A stretch of 64,000 nucleotides of DNA from Coxiellaceae bacterium (GCA_029212925.1 JARGOB010000006.1:124001-188000); one strand, 5' to 3'; positions 17,130-26,617 are shown, counted from the first letter of the stretch. Numbers and translations are program-made. The notes: generated by a model not told the origin, from the letters alone.

Positions 17130-18281
17130 GTGAGAGCAGGTGATACAGCTACTATCGGACCGAGACCTAGGCGCGCGCGTAGCGCTGATGATTTATCAAG
17201 ACTATTAGAAGTCGCCGACTTTACAGCAGTGCTAGTTAAAGAGGATCGCGGGGGGTTAGAGGAAAAAGAAGCAGAATTGGTTCGAGGCGGTGTTGTATCT
17301 ATCGGTATTGTTGAGTCGCATGTGGCTGCCTATAAGCCAATTGATAGAATCTCTCGCGCATTAAGCGCGATGCTGCTATTTATGATTTATGGTGCAGCTG
17401 GCTTATTTGCGATTTTTGTTGAACAACATATAGCGCAAAAGTACGATACCGAAGATGCGGTGGATGGTTTATACAAGAATGGTTTGGACACCTTGGTGTC
17501 TGTATTCTTGGCGGGTCTTATTGTGCTAAGTGACGAAAAAATAACCACCAACATTGCGCGTGGTTTAGGCTGTTGTTTTAGCCCTTGTTCGGCAAGTGCT
17601 AGGGCGGTTAAGCCAATGCAGCGTGCACGTGATCAGGTGCGAATTTTTACTTTGGCAAGAGACAATGCCGATACTTATCAAGATGGTCAAGCGCTCAATT
17701 ATGTGTTATCGCGTCGTGTTGCAGGCAGAGATACCGAGGAAGATGCGCGTTTGTTGGCGGCGGTGAGAAGTAAACGTTCAGTGCAAAAGGGACAAACTAA
17801 ATTAGCGGATGCCGTTGTCGTCGGTTTTGCAGACTATTTTTCGCAAGCGGTGGCAACTTTATTGATACTCGGTTTTGGTAATCCAGACAATGACAAGGTG
17901 GTTGAGTGGAATGAGGTGGACGCTTTACTGACTGCTGCTATTTATGGTGTCACGATGTCTTTGCTACATCACTTTAATTTCAGTAAACCGTTTGCTAATT
18001 TGTATGGTTGGGCTGTTGGTAAATGCACTAAAGCTGAGTCGAAAATACGCCGGCGTGCCTCGCGTCGTAAGGAGCGTAAAAAGGGTTTAGCAGAAGAACA
18101 GATTGAAATGATGGAGTGTGGCGGTGTTAATGCCCCTGGATCCCCTGTGCTATTCGGCGAGTCAAAGTATGCGCTAGGTCCGGGGATGGGGTATGAAGAG
18201 TTCGAGACAGATGATGATGAGCTTGAACCCGGTTACCCGCTACGATCGGCTAAAGGTGAGCGTTACCCTGGCATGAAGTAA
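17130..18281 (+). CDS. Orphan membrane protein with two transmembrane hairpins
   Basis: 383 aa from a GTG at 17130 with GGGAG 7 bp upstream. A longer frame from GTG 17088 has no ribosome site. Hydrophobic segments are ALSAMLLFMIYGAAGLFAIF, LVSVFLAGLIVL, VVVGFADYFSQAVATLLILG and ALLTAAIYGVTMSLL, arranged as two hairpins separated by a basic loop. A strongly basic stretch (RRRASRRKERKK) and an acidic tail (EEFETDDDELE) follow. No family is recognised and there is no signal peptide. It resembles the membrane-inserting orphan proteins elsewhere in this window. Confidence 0.65.
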   Translation: MRAGDTATIGPRPRRARSADDLSRLLEVADFTAVLVKEDRGGLEEKEAELVRGGVVSIGIVESHVAAYKPIDRISRALSAMLLFMIYGAAGLFAIFVEQHIAQKYDTEDAVDGLYKNGLDTLVSVFLAGLIVLSDEKITTNIARGLGCCFSPCSASARAVKPMQRARDQVRIFTLARDNADTYQDGQALNYVLSRRVAGRDTEEDARLLAAVRSKRSVQKGQTKLADAVVVGFADYFSQAVATLLILGFGNPDNDKVVEWNEVDALLTAAIYGVTMSLLHHFNFSKPFANLYGWAVGKCTKAESKIRRRASRRKERKKGLAEEQIEMMECGGVNAPGSPVLFGESKYALGPGMGYEEFETDDDELEPGYPLRSAKGERYPGMK

Positions 18282-18355
18282 CCACTTTAAAGACAATCTG
18301 TGTAAATTGACGTAAACTGTTATTTGGATTAGTTAACCGGTATTACAAGGACAGT

Positions 18356-19606
18356 ATGCAAATCGATTGGAAGTCTCGTCGTGGTTTATATGTGGCCGCC
18401 GCCATAGTTTGTGTGGTCATTCTTATCTTTATCTTGATGCTTATTTTCAAGCCAAAACCTGATTATCAACAAGCGGCCACTAAGCCGCGACCCGTCCATG
18501 CGCAAAAAATAGTGGTGGGCGAAAATAAACCACAAGTTAAACTTTATGGTGTGGTGGAATCGACGCGTTTAGCCAAACAAAAAGCTAAGTTTGCTGGTGA
18601 TGTTGCGGATGTATTGGTGAAGGAAGGGCAGGAAGTTAAGAAGGGTCAATTATTGATCCGCCTAGGAGAAGGTAAGAAGCAATTATTGGTTGATCAGCGT
18701 CAAGCTGAAGTTCAAAAAATTCAAGGTGAAATGAAGGTTGAGAGACAGCAAAATCTCACCGATCGATTGGCGTTGGACCATGAAAAGAAAATAGCGGAAG
18801 CTTCATTGCGTGAATTGGCGCGGATGAAGCAATTAATTAAAAATAAATATGTATCACGTACCGCGCTGGATAAATCCCGGGCGGAATATAGCCGGATGGA
18901 GCTTGAAATCACCAAAAGGAAACACAGTTTAGAAAATCATCAGCACCGTTTATTGCAACTGCAAGCGCAATTAAAGCAAGCACAGGCTTTAGAAGGGTTG
19001 GCGCAAGTGGATTTGCGTGATACCAAATTTTTAGCCCCCTTTGATGGCAAGGTAAATGAAGTCTATGTGTCTGAAGGCGGCCGCGTTGAGCCGGGCAATC
19101 CTGTAGTAGAGGTATTATCATTTACCGGTTACCGTATTCGTGCCACCTTACCGAATAAATATGCGATGCAAGTCAATGAGGCACTGTCACAAAAAAGCGC
19201 GATTGAGGCTAGAGCTGTGTGGCAAAATCGTTTAGTTGCCGTGACGTTGCGCGCGTTAAGCAGTCAAGTAGACGAAGGGCAGGTGACCAAGGATGTGTTG
19301 TTTACGATTCCAGGTAAAAAGGGTTACGTGGCTTTAGGTCAAACAGTGGTGGTGTATTTACCATTGCAGCCAATCAAAGATACTACGGCGATTCCTTTAT
19401 CAGCGTTGCATGGTAATAATCGTGTCTATGAAATTATTGATGGCAAGCTATCAGCTACAGAAGTAAAACCGGTGGGTGATGTGTTTAAGCGCAATGGTTC
19501 GCACCTGGTATTAGTGCAAAGCAAAGCGTTAACAACGGGCGATTGGGTGCTTACTTCTGAATTACCTGAAGCGGTAAATGGTTTAGCGGTGAGTGTGCAG
19601 ACATGA
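18356..19606 (+). CDS. RND efflux periplasmic adaptor (membrane fusion protein)
   Basis: 416 aa. The N-terminal membrane anchor is GLYVAAAIVCVVILIFILML. A biotinyl-lipoyl-like half (KFAGDVADVLVKEGQEVKKG), a long alpha-helical hairpin (about 115-215, coiled coil) and the second lipoyl half (FLAPFDGKVNEVYVSEGGRV) follow, ending in beta-barrel domains. It links the RND pump to an outer-membrane channel. The ATG follows AAGGAC. Its last 4 bp overlap the permease start (ATGA), indicating coupled translation. No TolC-like gene is adjacent. Confidence 0.92.
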   Translation: MQIDWKSRRGLYVAAAIVCVVILIFILMLIFKPKPDYQQAATKPRPVHAQKIVVGENKPQVKLYGVVESTRLAKQKAKFAGDVADVLVKEGQEVKKGQLLIRLGEGKKQLLVDQRQAEVQKIQGEMKVERQQNLTDRLALDHEKKIAEASLRELARMKQLIKNKYVSRTALDKSRAEYSRMELEITKRKHSLENHQHRLLQLQAQLKQAQALEGLAQVDLRDTKFLAPFDGKVNEVYVSEGGRVEPGNPVVEVLSFTGYRIRATLPNKYAMQVNEALSQKSAIEARAVWQNRLVAVTLRALSSQVDEGQVTKDVLFTIPGKKGYVALGQTVVVYLPLQPIKDTTAIPLSALHGNNRVYEIIDGKLSATEVKPVGDVFKRNGSHLVLVQSKALTTGDWVLTSELPEAVNGLAVSVQT

Positions 19607-22600
19607 TTGCATTATTTGCTAAACATAAAGTGGCCGCAAATTTATTAATGACCTTTATATTTTTGGCGGGTTTGTGGGCGCTGTCGAGATTAAATACGCA
19701 ATTTTTGCCGACGTTTAATATTCAAGTGATTACTGTGACGGTCAACTGGCCGGGTGCCAGTGCAGAAGATGTGGAAAATTCTATAACGGTGCCGATTGAG
19801 GATCGTTTGCGTTCGGTTGATCACGTAAAAAAATTAACCGCAGTGTCTGGTAAGGGGCGATCATTTGTTGTCATTGAGTTTAAAGCCAATACACAAATGT
19901 CGGATGCCTTACAGCAGGTAACAAACTTAGTATCAGCGGTGCCTAATTTACCACAAAACAGTAAAAAACCGATCATTACTAAGTTTGAAGAATACGAGGC
20001 CATGGCTAAGGTATTGCTATACACCGATGATAACGTTAACGCGCTGCATTATTGGGCGTATAAGACAGAGCGCCAATTATTGGATCGTGGTATTGCCAAG
20101 GTGAGTTTGCAAGGTATCGCAAAAAAAGAAATTCGAATTGGGGTCGCGCCTGAACAATTGAATGCTTTAGGCATGAGTTTGAATACGTTATCCAATATGA
20201 TTGGTGAGCACAGTGAAGATATCAGCGCGGGAACCGTCGGTGTGACGGGCAGTGGTCGTACGGTGCGAGCTACAGGTCAGCATCGTACCGATCGTGGTTA
20301 TCAAGATATGCCGATTATCAGTGGAGATATGGGGCAATTAACGCAATTGTTAAACGTGGCTAAGGTCAGTGAAGAAACGCAGGACTATCCACAATTAATG
20401 TATTATAAAGGTCATCCGGCGGTAAATTTAACACTGTTTCGTACACCGAGTTCGGATGCTTTGGCCAGTGCAAAAATATTGCATGAATGGGCGGAACAAG
20501 TGATACCTACCTTGCCAAAAGGTGTGCATGTTCATATATATAATGAATCATGGCAGTTGATTAAAGACCGCATTATGTTATTGGTTAAAAATGGGGTTGG
20601 TGGATTAATTCTAATTTTTATCCTGTTATTTGTTTTCTTAAATTATCGAGTAGCTTGGTGGACAGCGCTCGGTATTCCGATTTCCATTGCCGCCGCATTG
20701 TTTTTTCTTGAGATTAGCGGTGGCTCGATTAATATGGTGTCGTTGTTCGCGCTGATATTGTCGTTTGGTATTATTGTTGATGACACGATTGTGGTGGCTG
20801 AAGAAGGTGTTACCCAGTTTGAAAAGCACGCTAAGTCCCCGCTGGATGCAGCAATTATTGGTGCTAAGCGCATGAAGATTGCAGTGTTTGCCGCTTCATT
20901 GAGTACAGTGGCTGCATTTGCTCCTTTGCTATTTTTGGGTGGCATATACGGTCAGATAATGATTGCTATCCCTCAGGTAGTGATTTGTGTCATCTTGGCG
21001 TCACTGGTTGAGGCCTTTTTGATTTTACCGAATCATACCAAGAAAAGTTTTCGTCATATCAAGCAAGCACATACGTTGCGTTACCGCCAAGCGATAGATG
21101 ATTGGTTTAATCGTGTAAAGGATGTGCACTTTAGAAAGTTCGTGACAATGGCTATGCACTACGGTTGGGTGACGTTAGCTATTGCATTGAGCTTAATGAT
21201 CTTGGCGGCTGGAGTTATTATGAGTGGCCGTTTAAACTTTTCGTTTTTCCCCACCCCAGATGGTAAAACATTGATGGCGGATGTGTCCTTTGTTGGTGGT
21301 ACGTCAACCAAAAACATTGTTACATTTTTGCAGCAAGTTGAAGCAGCCGCCTGGAAGGTGAGTAAAGAAATCAGTAAGCCGGGTAAGCCCATCGTGCAAA
21401 CCGTTGTGTTACTGCAGCATGACTCTACTGACCATCATGAAACGCGTTCGCATCAACGTTTAGGGGCGTTATGGGTAGAGCTGCGTTCGCCTGAGTTGCG
21501 TGATATGACAAATGCGGAGTTTATCGCGGCGTGGCGTAAGGCTATTCAGCTGACTCCGAATGTTGATAAAATTCGCATTCGTTCACCTCGCGCTGATGAT
21601 GCTGGTGCAGATATTGATATAGCCTTGAGTGGTAAGTCGTTAGAAAAATTAAAGCAAGTGGCCTTGGTGTTAGCCAATAAAATAAAAGGTTATTCGGGTA
21701 CTTATAACATCGAAGATAACTTACCGTATGCTCCCGACGAATTCTTATTCAGTTTAAAGCCCGAAGCTTTAGTGTTAGGCCTGAATTTAACTGATATTGG
21801 TAAGCAAGTGCGTGCAGCCTATGCGGGTGACTTGGTTGAAATATTTAATCGCGGTAAAGATGAGATCGATGTGCGCGTACGATTAGAAAAAACGGCCAGT
21901 CAATCATTGAGTAGTTTACAAACGTTGCCGATAGTAACTAAGAACGGCAAGGTATTGCCGTTAAATGCGTTGGCTCACATTACAACGCAGCGTAACTTTG
22001 ATTCGATTTCGCGCACTGACTTTGCTACGGCCGTACATGTTACAGCTGAGGTCAATCCGGCTGTTGGTAACACCAATAAAATTGTTGCTGCATTAAACAA
22101 AGACGTGTTGCCGCAGTTAAGTCAGCAATATGGTGTGCATTTTGCCTTTAAGGGGCGTCTGCTGGATCGCGAACAGACTTTGAATGAGATGAAAATCGCT
22201 ATTGTGTTTACGTTAGCTTTAATTTATATCATTTTAGCTTGGGTATCTGGTTCGTATTTATGGCCGGTGTTTGTGATGGTGGCCATTCCGCTAGGCTTGG
22301 TCGGTGCGATTGTTGGTCATATGGTGATGGGGTTAAATTTAACCTTGATGTCGTTGTTTGGATTTTTTGGTCTAACAGGGATAGTGATCAACGACTCGAT
22401 TATCCTTTTGTTACGCTATAAAGAGATAAAAGAAAGCGGTCGTCATGGCAATGAAGCAATTGTTGAGGCCTGTTGCCAACGCTTTCGTGCTGTTATTTTG
22501 ACTTCATTAACAACCATTGCAGGTTTGTCGCCTTTATTGTTTGAGCGCTCACTGCAGGCGCAATTTTTGATTCCTATGGCGGCTTCAATCTGTTTCGGTT

Positions 22601-22692
22601 TGGCATTTGCTACCTTATTGATTTTAGTGGTAATTCCTACGCTGTTGTCCATGACAGATAAACCGCTATCGGATAATCCACCTATAAATTAA
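19603..22692 (+). CDS. RND efflux permease, HAE1/AcrB-like
   Basis: 1029 aa, the full length of a proton-driven RND pump. It has the usual repeat of TM1 + periplasmic loop + TM2-6, twice. The relay aspartates lie in TM4 (IIVDDTIVVAE, Asp393/Asp394), and NWPGASAEDVENSITVPIE is typical of the porter-domain start. It exports hydrophobic compounds or lipids; the substrate cannot be read. It is translationally coupled to the adaptor gene. Confidence 0.94.
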   Translation: MIALFAKHKVAANLLMTFIFLAGLWALSRLNTQFLPTFNIQVITVTVNWPGASAEDVENSITVPIEDRLRSVDHVKKLTAVSGKGRSFVVIEFKANTQMSDALQQVTNLVSAVPNLPQNSKKPIITKFEEYEAMAKVLLYTDDNVNALHYWAYKTERQLLDRGIAKVSLQGIAKKEIRIGVAPEQLNALGMSLNTLSNMIGEHSEDISAGTVGVTGSGRTVRATGQHRTDRGYQDMPIISGDMGQLTQLLNVAKVSEETQDYPQLMYYKGHPAVNLTLFRTPSSDALASAKILHEWAEQVIPTLPKGVHVHIYNESWQLIKDRIMLLVKNGVGGLILIFILLFVFLNYRVAWWTALGIPISIAAALFFLEISGGSINMVSLFALILSFGIIVDDTIVVAEEGVTQFEKHAKSPLDAAIIGAKRMKIAVFAASLSTVAAFAPLLFLGGIYGQIMIAIPQVVICVILASLVEAFLILPNHTKKSFRHIKQAHTLRYRQAIDDWFNRVKDVHFRKFVTMAMHYGWVTLAIALSLMILAAGVIMSGRLNFSFFPTPDGKTLMADVSFVGGTSTKNIVTFLQQVEAAAWKVSKEISKPGKPIVQTVVLLQHDSTDHHETRSHQRLGALWVELRSPELRDMTNAEFIAAWRKAIQLTPNVDKIRIRSPRADDAGADIDIALSGKSLEKLKQVALVLANKIKGYSGTYNIEDNLPYAPDEFLFSLKPEALVLGLNLTDIGKQVRAAYAGDLVEIFNRGKDEIDVRVRLEKTASQSLSSLQTLPIVTKNGKVLPLNALAHITTQRNFDSISRTDFATAVHVTAEVNPAVGNTNKIVAALNKDVLPQLSQQYGVHFAFKGRLLDREQTLNEMKIAIVFTLALIYIILAWVSGSYLWPVFVMVAIPLGLVGAIVGHMVMGLNLTLMSLFGFFGLTGIVINDSIILLLRYKEIKESGRHGNEAIVEACCQRFRAVILTSLTTIAGLSPLLFERSLQAQFLIPMAASICFGLAFATLLILVVIPTLLSMTDKPLSDNPPIN

Positions 22693-22764
22693 ACTGCTTA
22701 ATATTGCTATAATAATGGTAATATAGTATATAAATTATATGCTAAATTAATGCGTTGTGAGAGA

Positions 22765-23592
22765 ATGATAGAAAGCAGTGTGTCCCGTCAAATTGAACGT
22801 CAAATGGGTATGTTTGACAGTGGTGATGTCAAATCAATATGTAAGCCACTGTTGGGTCACTTCAATATCAAGTATGTGACATATTCGCGTATCTTTAGGG
22901 ACTCTAGTGAAATCAATTTAACCACGCATCCCGATTGGTTGGAGTATTATTTAACTCAGCAGTTATTTGTTGAAAATCCTTTAGAAAAACCGATTGATCA
23001 TTACAGAGACGGCTACGCGCTTTGGTCAAAAGCGTTAGATGATAGTTATTTGGGGCATATGATTGAGCAGCAACTACAGATTGTCCAGGCGTTTGTTATG
23101 GTTAAGCCGAACTTGTTGGCTGGGTATTGTGATTTCTATTTTTTTGGTAGCGTGCAAAGTGGTTTGTTGTTCGAGCAAAACTGCCTGAGTAATATTGACT
23201 TATTTAATCAATTTATTGATCATTTTAGCTATTATACGAATGATATCGTAGATAAAATGGATAGGCAGCGTATTATAATTCCCAATAAATTCGAAAGTAA
23301 TGTGAGTAAAGAAAGTCACTTGGTTTACATTAAAGAGCAAGTGGATCGCAAACAGTTTATGTCTGATATAAATCAGAATGGTGCGATTATAAAGGTAGGC
23401 GAACAATTGATTAAGCTAACTAAACGCGAAGCAGAATTAATGCCACTGATTGTGTCTGGTATGAGTATGCGAGAAATGGCGAACCGGTGCTTTATCTCTC
23501 CAAGAACCATTGAAACCCATCTGGGGCATATCAAGCAAAAGCTGCATGTGAATTCAAAATCAGAATTGATTAAAAAATTAAGGTCATCTTAA
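22765..23592 (+). CDS. LuxR-family transcriptional regulator (tandem paralogue 1)
   Basis: About 275 aa. The C-terminal LuxR/FixJ helix-turn-helix (LTKREAELMPLIVSGMSMRE, then FISPRTIETHLGHIKQKL) is complete, with the typical invariant Glu and Thr residues. The N-terminal 200 residues form a ligand-binding-like domain shared with the next gene (NLTTHPDWLEYYL, VKPNLLAGYCDFYFFG). It lacks obvious receiver-domain aspartates. ATG 22765 is preferred over 22750 because it matches the start of the paralogue. No LuxI-type synthase is near, so it may be a solo LuxR sensing host or metabolic signals. Confidence 0.82.
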   Translation: MIESSVSRQIERQMGMFDSGDVKSICKPLLGHFNIKYVTYSRIFRDSSEINLTTHPDWLEYYLTQQLFVENPLEKPIDHYRDGYALWSKALDDSYLGHMIEQQLQIVQAFVMVKPNLLAGYCDFYFFGSVQSGLLFEQNCLSNIDLFNQFIDHFSYYTNDIVDKMDRQRIIIPNKFESNVSKESHLVYIKEQVDRKQFMSDINQNGAIIKVGEQLIKLTKREAELMPLIVSGMSMREMANRCFISPRTIETHLGHIKQKLHVNSKSELIKKLRSS

Positions 23593-23655
23593 TATTTCCA
23601 TAAGTTTGGTAATGTATTATCATATATACGCAACTAGTAAAATGGAAACACCTGT

Positions 23656-24495
23656 ATGCGTGATGATATAAAAAAACAAGTTCAACAGCACCTCGGTTTA
23701 TTTGACGTTGAAGATGTCGCGTCAATTTTTCAGCCAATGGCGAAGCACTTTAATATTGAGTACATGGAGTTTGCTCGTATTTTTCGTGACGGCAGTGATA
23801 TCAATTTAACCACGCATCCAGAGTGGTTGGATTACTATTATTGTCAGCAGTTATACAATGAAAACCCGCTTGAAAAAGAAATCGACAATTATACTGAAGG
23901 TTATGTGGTGGGGTCGGAAATTCTTAAAGATACTAATATGGTGCAAATGGGAATTCAACAAATCGGTTTGTTTTATAGGTTTGTTGTAGTGAAGCCTAAT
24001 TTGGCGAATGGTTATTGTGATTTTTATTACTTTGGTGCTAAGCAAGGTAATCATTATTTCGAGCTAAACTGCATGAATAATATTGACCTAATTGAGCATT
24101 TTATCAATCATTTTAATTATTATGCTGCTGATATGGTTAGTGCGCTAGATAAGCGGCGGATATGCGTTCCCGGTAGGTTTGATAGTAATAGTGCCGAAAT
24201 AGATAAGCTAAACATATGTCAAAAAAAAGTTGATCGCATGCAATTTTTATCTGAATTAAATAAGGGTGGTGCGATTATTAGATCTAACAATCAGTTGATT
24301 AAGCTTACTAAGCGTGAGGCTGAGTTGTCGGGTTTTATTGTGTCGGGTATGAGTATGCGTGAAATAGCAGGCCGATGTTCTGTGTCCCCGAGAACGATCG
24401 AGACGCATTTGGTTCACATTAAGCAAAAGCTACAGGCTGATTCTAAATCGGATTTAATTCAAAAGTTGAGAACTGCTCGTTTTTCTGCTGCTTGA
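23656..24495 (+). CDS. LuxR-family transcriptional regulator (tandem paralogue 2)
   Basis: 279 aa, collinear with the preceding regulator and sharing around half its residues, with the strongest match in the HTH (LTKREAELSGFIVSGMSMRE, VSPRTIETHLVHIKQKL). The N-terminal domain keeps NLTTHPEWLDYYY and VKPNLANGYCDFYYFG, so both probably bind related ligands. The genes are 63 bp apart with a separate weak ribosome site (TGGAA). They arose by tandem duplication, and the divergence suggests distinct signals or target sites. Confidence 0.84.
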   Translation: MRDDIKKQVQQHLGLFDVEDVASIFQPMAKHFNIEYMEFARIFRDGSDINLTTHPEWLDYYYCQQLYNENPLEKEIDNYTEGYVVGSEILKDTNMVQMGIQQIGLFYRFVVVKPNLANGYCDFYYFGAKQGNHYFELNCMNNIDLIEHFINHFNYYAADMVSALDKRRICVPGRFDSNSAEIDKLNICQKKVDRMQFLSELNKGGAIIRSNNQLIKLTKREAELSGFIVSGMSMREIAGRCSVSPRTIETHLVHIKQKLQADSKSDLIQKLRTARFSAA

Positions 24496-24555
24496 TCCGC
24501 TTTGTTGTTATGTTGTTAATTTCAAAACCACGTGATATTTCTTTTTTATCTCCTA

Positions 24556-24610
24556 TATAATAGTGCCTTACATGCTTGCGCTTGACGATACTATCTCAAT
24601 AGGATACTAT
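24556..24610 (+). promoter_or_regulatory. higBA promoter and operator
   Basis: TATAAT (24556-24561) is a good -10. Two direct copies of GATACTAT (24587-24594 and 24603-24610), 16 bp apart, lie between it and the toxin start. They are probable HigA binding sites, giving roadblock-type autorepression. Confidence 0.5.
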
Positions 24611-24611
24611 T

Positions 24612-24893
24612 ATGATTAGAGCATTTGGATGCTATGAAACACGATTATTATTTGAATTGCAGTCTGTTAAAAAAATGCCGATTCAAATACAAGCGATTGC
24701 TTTACGGAAATTGGAAATGTTGAATTATGCTGCCTCGTTAAACGATTTGTTTGTACCACCTTCGAATAGATTGGAAAAATTAAAAGGTAGTAGAAAAGGC
24801 AGTTATAGTAGACGAGTTAATAAGCAATGGCGGATTTGTTTTAGCTGGCATCAAGGTGATGCTTATGAAGTTGAAATAGTGGATTATCACTGA
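24612..24893 (+). CDS. higB: HigB-like RelE/ParE-family mRNA interferase toxin
   Basis: A 93-aa protein matching the HigB plan: LEKLKGSRKGSYSRRVNKQW, then RICFSW and EVEIVDYH, i.e. the R-K-G...W-R-I-x-F...DYH signature of ribosome-dependent RNases. The gene precedes its antitoxin, the normal order for higBA. The AGGA at 24600-24604 serves as a weak ribosome site. It is expected to cleave mRNA on the ribosome when HigA is degraded. Confidence 0.92.
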   Translation: MIRAFGCYETRLLFELQSVKKMPIQIQAIALRKLEMLNYAASLNDLFVPPSNRLEKLKGSRKGSYSRRVNKQWRICFSWHQGDAYEVEIVDYH

Positions 24894-24906
24894 TGAGGTG
24901 CATATT

Positions 24907-25212
24907 ATGTCTAAATCAAAACTGAAGCCTACACATCCGGGTATTATTTTACTCGAAGAGTTTTTAAAGCCAATGGGGATAACGCAATACCGCCTTGCAA
25001 AAGATATTGGTGTGCCACAGGTGCGTATAAGTAAAATTGTTAAAGGTGAGCGCGCTATTTCATCTGATACAGCTTTACGTTTGGCGTGTTATTTTAGTAT
25101 GACAGCTGAGTTTTGGATGAATGCTCAGGCAGGATACGACCTCCGCTTAGCGCGCCAACAATCGGGCAAGCAAATTGAAAAAACAGTGCGTCCTTATGAT
25201 GCCGCAGCTTAA
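24907..25212 (+). CDS. higA: HigA antitoxin
   Basis: A 101-aa XRE protein with the HigA signature near its start (KPTHPGIILLEEFLKPMGIT). The helix-turn-helix follows (YRLAKDIGVPQVRISKIVKG), then the TAEFWMNAQAGYDL segment. The ATG at 24907 follows TGAGG at 24892-24897; a GTG at 24898 would add three residues. It neutralises HigB and represses the operon. The last 4 bp overlap the convergent SDR gene. Confidence 0.92.
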   Translation: MSKSKLKPTHPGIILLEEFLKPMGITQYRLAKDIGVPQVRISKIVKGERAISSDTALRLACYFSMTAEFWMNAQAGYDLRLARQQSGKQIEKTVRPYDAAA

Positions 25213-25931
25213 GGCACTTGCTTTGTGGTAGCCAAAACAATCTCTCGTATATTAACCGATTGCGGTTGTTGGTATGCAAACAGCATGGTACGTGCGACAT
25301 CGTCCGGTGCTAAAATAACACCCATGTCTTTTTTCCATTCCGCATAACCGTCTTTAATTTCTTGTGATGTTGTATGGCTTAATAGCGGTGTTTCTACTGC
25401 GCCGGGCGCAATGGTAATGACACGCACATTAAACGGTGCGGCTTCTTCGCGAACGTTGTCAGTCATGCCGTGTACGGCAAATTTCGTACCAACATAAGCG
25501 GCATGGTTTGGGAAGGGTTTAATGCCGGCGATCGAGCTGACATTCATAATCGTGCCGTGTTGGCGTTGTTTCATGTCGGCTAATACCGCTTGCATGCCGT
25601 TCATCACACCGAGAATATTGACATCAACCATGGTTTTCCATTCTTGTGGATCTTGGTCCGCTATATCACCAAGTAGCATCATGCCCGCTATATTCAGTAA
25701 GCAGTCGGTTGCGCCATAGGCTAGTTCGGCTTGTTGTATAGCTGTTTTTATTTGATTGATATCGGTGACATCAACGTTGGCAATTTCACTATTCGGTAGG
25801 TTAAGCTGTTTGAGCTTGTCAGTGTTTCTGCCAATGAGTAGCAGTGGGTGACCGGCTTCGCTAAAACGTATAGCAGTTGCCATGCCAATGCCTGAAGTAG
25901 CGCCTGTAATTACAACCAGTGGTTTAGTCAT
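25209..25931 (-). CDS. SDR-family NAD(P)-dependent oxidoreductase
   Basis: A 240-aa classical short-chain dehydrogenase. It has TGATSGIG (cofactor loop), NIAG, the catalytic Ser in NVSSIAG, and YVGTK (Tyr and Lys), followed by PGAVETPL. Arg/Asn after the second strand (GRNTDK) suggests NADP preference. The length and the IREIVLATTKQ ending resemble the YdfG-like group of broad-specificity reductases. Substrate unknown. It is convergent with higA. Confidence 0.9.
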   Translation of the reverse strand: MTKPLVVITGATSGIGMATAIRFSEAGHPLLLIGRNTDKLKQLNLPNSEIANVDVTDINQIKTAIQQAELAYGATDCLLNIAGMMLLGDIADQDPQEWKTMVDVNILGVMNGMQAVLADMKQRQHGTIMNVSSIAGIKPFPNHAAYVGTKFAVHGMTDNVREEAAPFNVRVITIAPGAVETPLLSHTTSQEIKDGYAEWKKDMGVILAPDDVARTMLFAYQQPQSVNIREIVLATTKQVP

Positions 25932-26014
25932 CAGTTTACCTTTGAATACTTGTATTATTTGGTGCTTAGTATAATCGTTTTGGATTTTATTTTATACGTT
26001 TTATTTATATCTAA

Positions 26015-26048
26015 TGGTGGGGTGTGGGGTGTGGGGTGTGTGGTGAGG
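26015..26048 (+). repeat. G-rich short tandem repeat
   Basis: Three GGGG runs separated by TGT, followed by GG-rich sequence (GGTGGGGTGTGGGGTGTGG, then GGTGTGTGGTGAGG). It lies in the 231-bp gap between the divergent SDR and lipoprotein genes. It could form a G-quadruplex, or be a slippage-prone tract. Confidence 0.6.
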
Positions 26049-26162
26049 TATTGATGAAAACAATAGATAGTAATAGAAAACCACGGATTTACAGGTTGTT
26101 TAAATTATGCTTAACTGCGGCGGTATTTTGGTAATTAATATACAGCTAGGAGTAATAAAAAA

Positions 26163-26555
26163 ATGAAACCACTGCATCACCTAAAAGTACTTGTTGTACC
26201 TTTTGTGATTTCGTTGACCGGTTGCGCATCAATAGTCAATGGCACGCATCAAACGTTAGCCGTATCGACACCACCAACTACGGGTGCTTCATGCACACTG
26301 ACTAACAGTAAGGGTAAATGGACCGTAAAAAGCACGCCAGCCTCTGTAACAGTGCATCGTGCCTATGGTGATTTAACGGCGATTTGTCATAAGCGTGGAT
26401 ATCGATCAGCGAGCAAAACATTTAAGTCTAAAACTAAAGGCATGGCTTTCGGTAATGCGGTATTCGGCGGTGTGATTGGTGCTGGCGTTGATGCTGGTGA
26501 TGGCGCTGCTTATGACTACCCATCTGATATTGCGATACCGATGAAGCATCACTAA
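26163..26555 (+). CDS. Small outer-membrane-type lipoprotein
   Basis: 130 aa with a lipoprotein signal peptide ending in the lipobox LTGC (Cys20), followed by ASIVNGT. Two further cysteines lie in SCTLTNSKGKW and AICHKRGY. The glycine-rich segment FGGVIGAGVDAGDGAAYDYP is a pattern I associate with a family of small proteobacterial lipoproteins of unknown role. Probably anchored in the outer membrane. The ATG is preceded by TAGGAG. Confidence 0.8.
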   Translation: MKPLHHLKVLVVPFVISLTGCASIVNGTHQTLAVSTPPTTGASCTLTNSKGKWTVKSTPASVTVHRAYGDLTAICHKRGYRSASKTFKSKTKGMAFGNAVFGGVIGAGVDAGDGAAYDYPSDIAIPMKHH

Positions 26556-26617
26556 ATACGGTATTTTATTCCTTGTGAATCTGAAGCACGAGATCAATCT
26601 CTGGAAGTAAGCTGATG

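Noticed and set aside
22697..22716. PmrA-like box upstream of the first LuxR gene
   Set aside because: Only the first half-site (CTTAATATT) matches; the second is poor, so it is not listed as a site.
24582..24610. TTGACG-17-TACTAT as the higBA promoter
   Set aside because: It would start transcription downstream of the toxin start codon; the TATAAT at 24556 fits better, and TACTAT belongs to the operator repeat.
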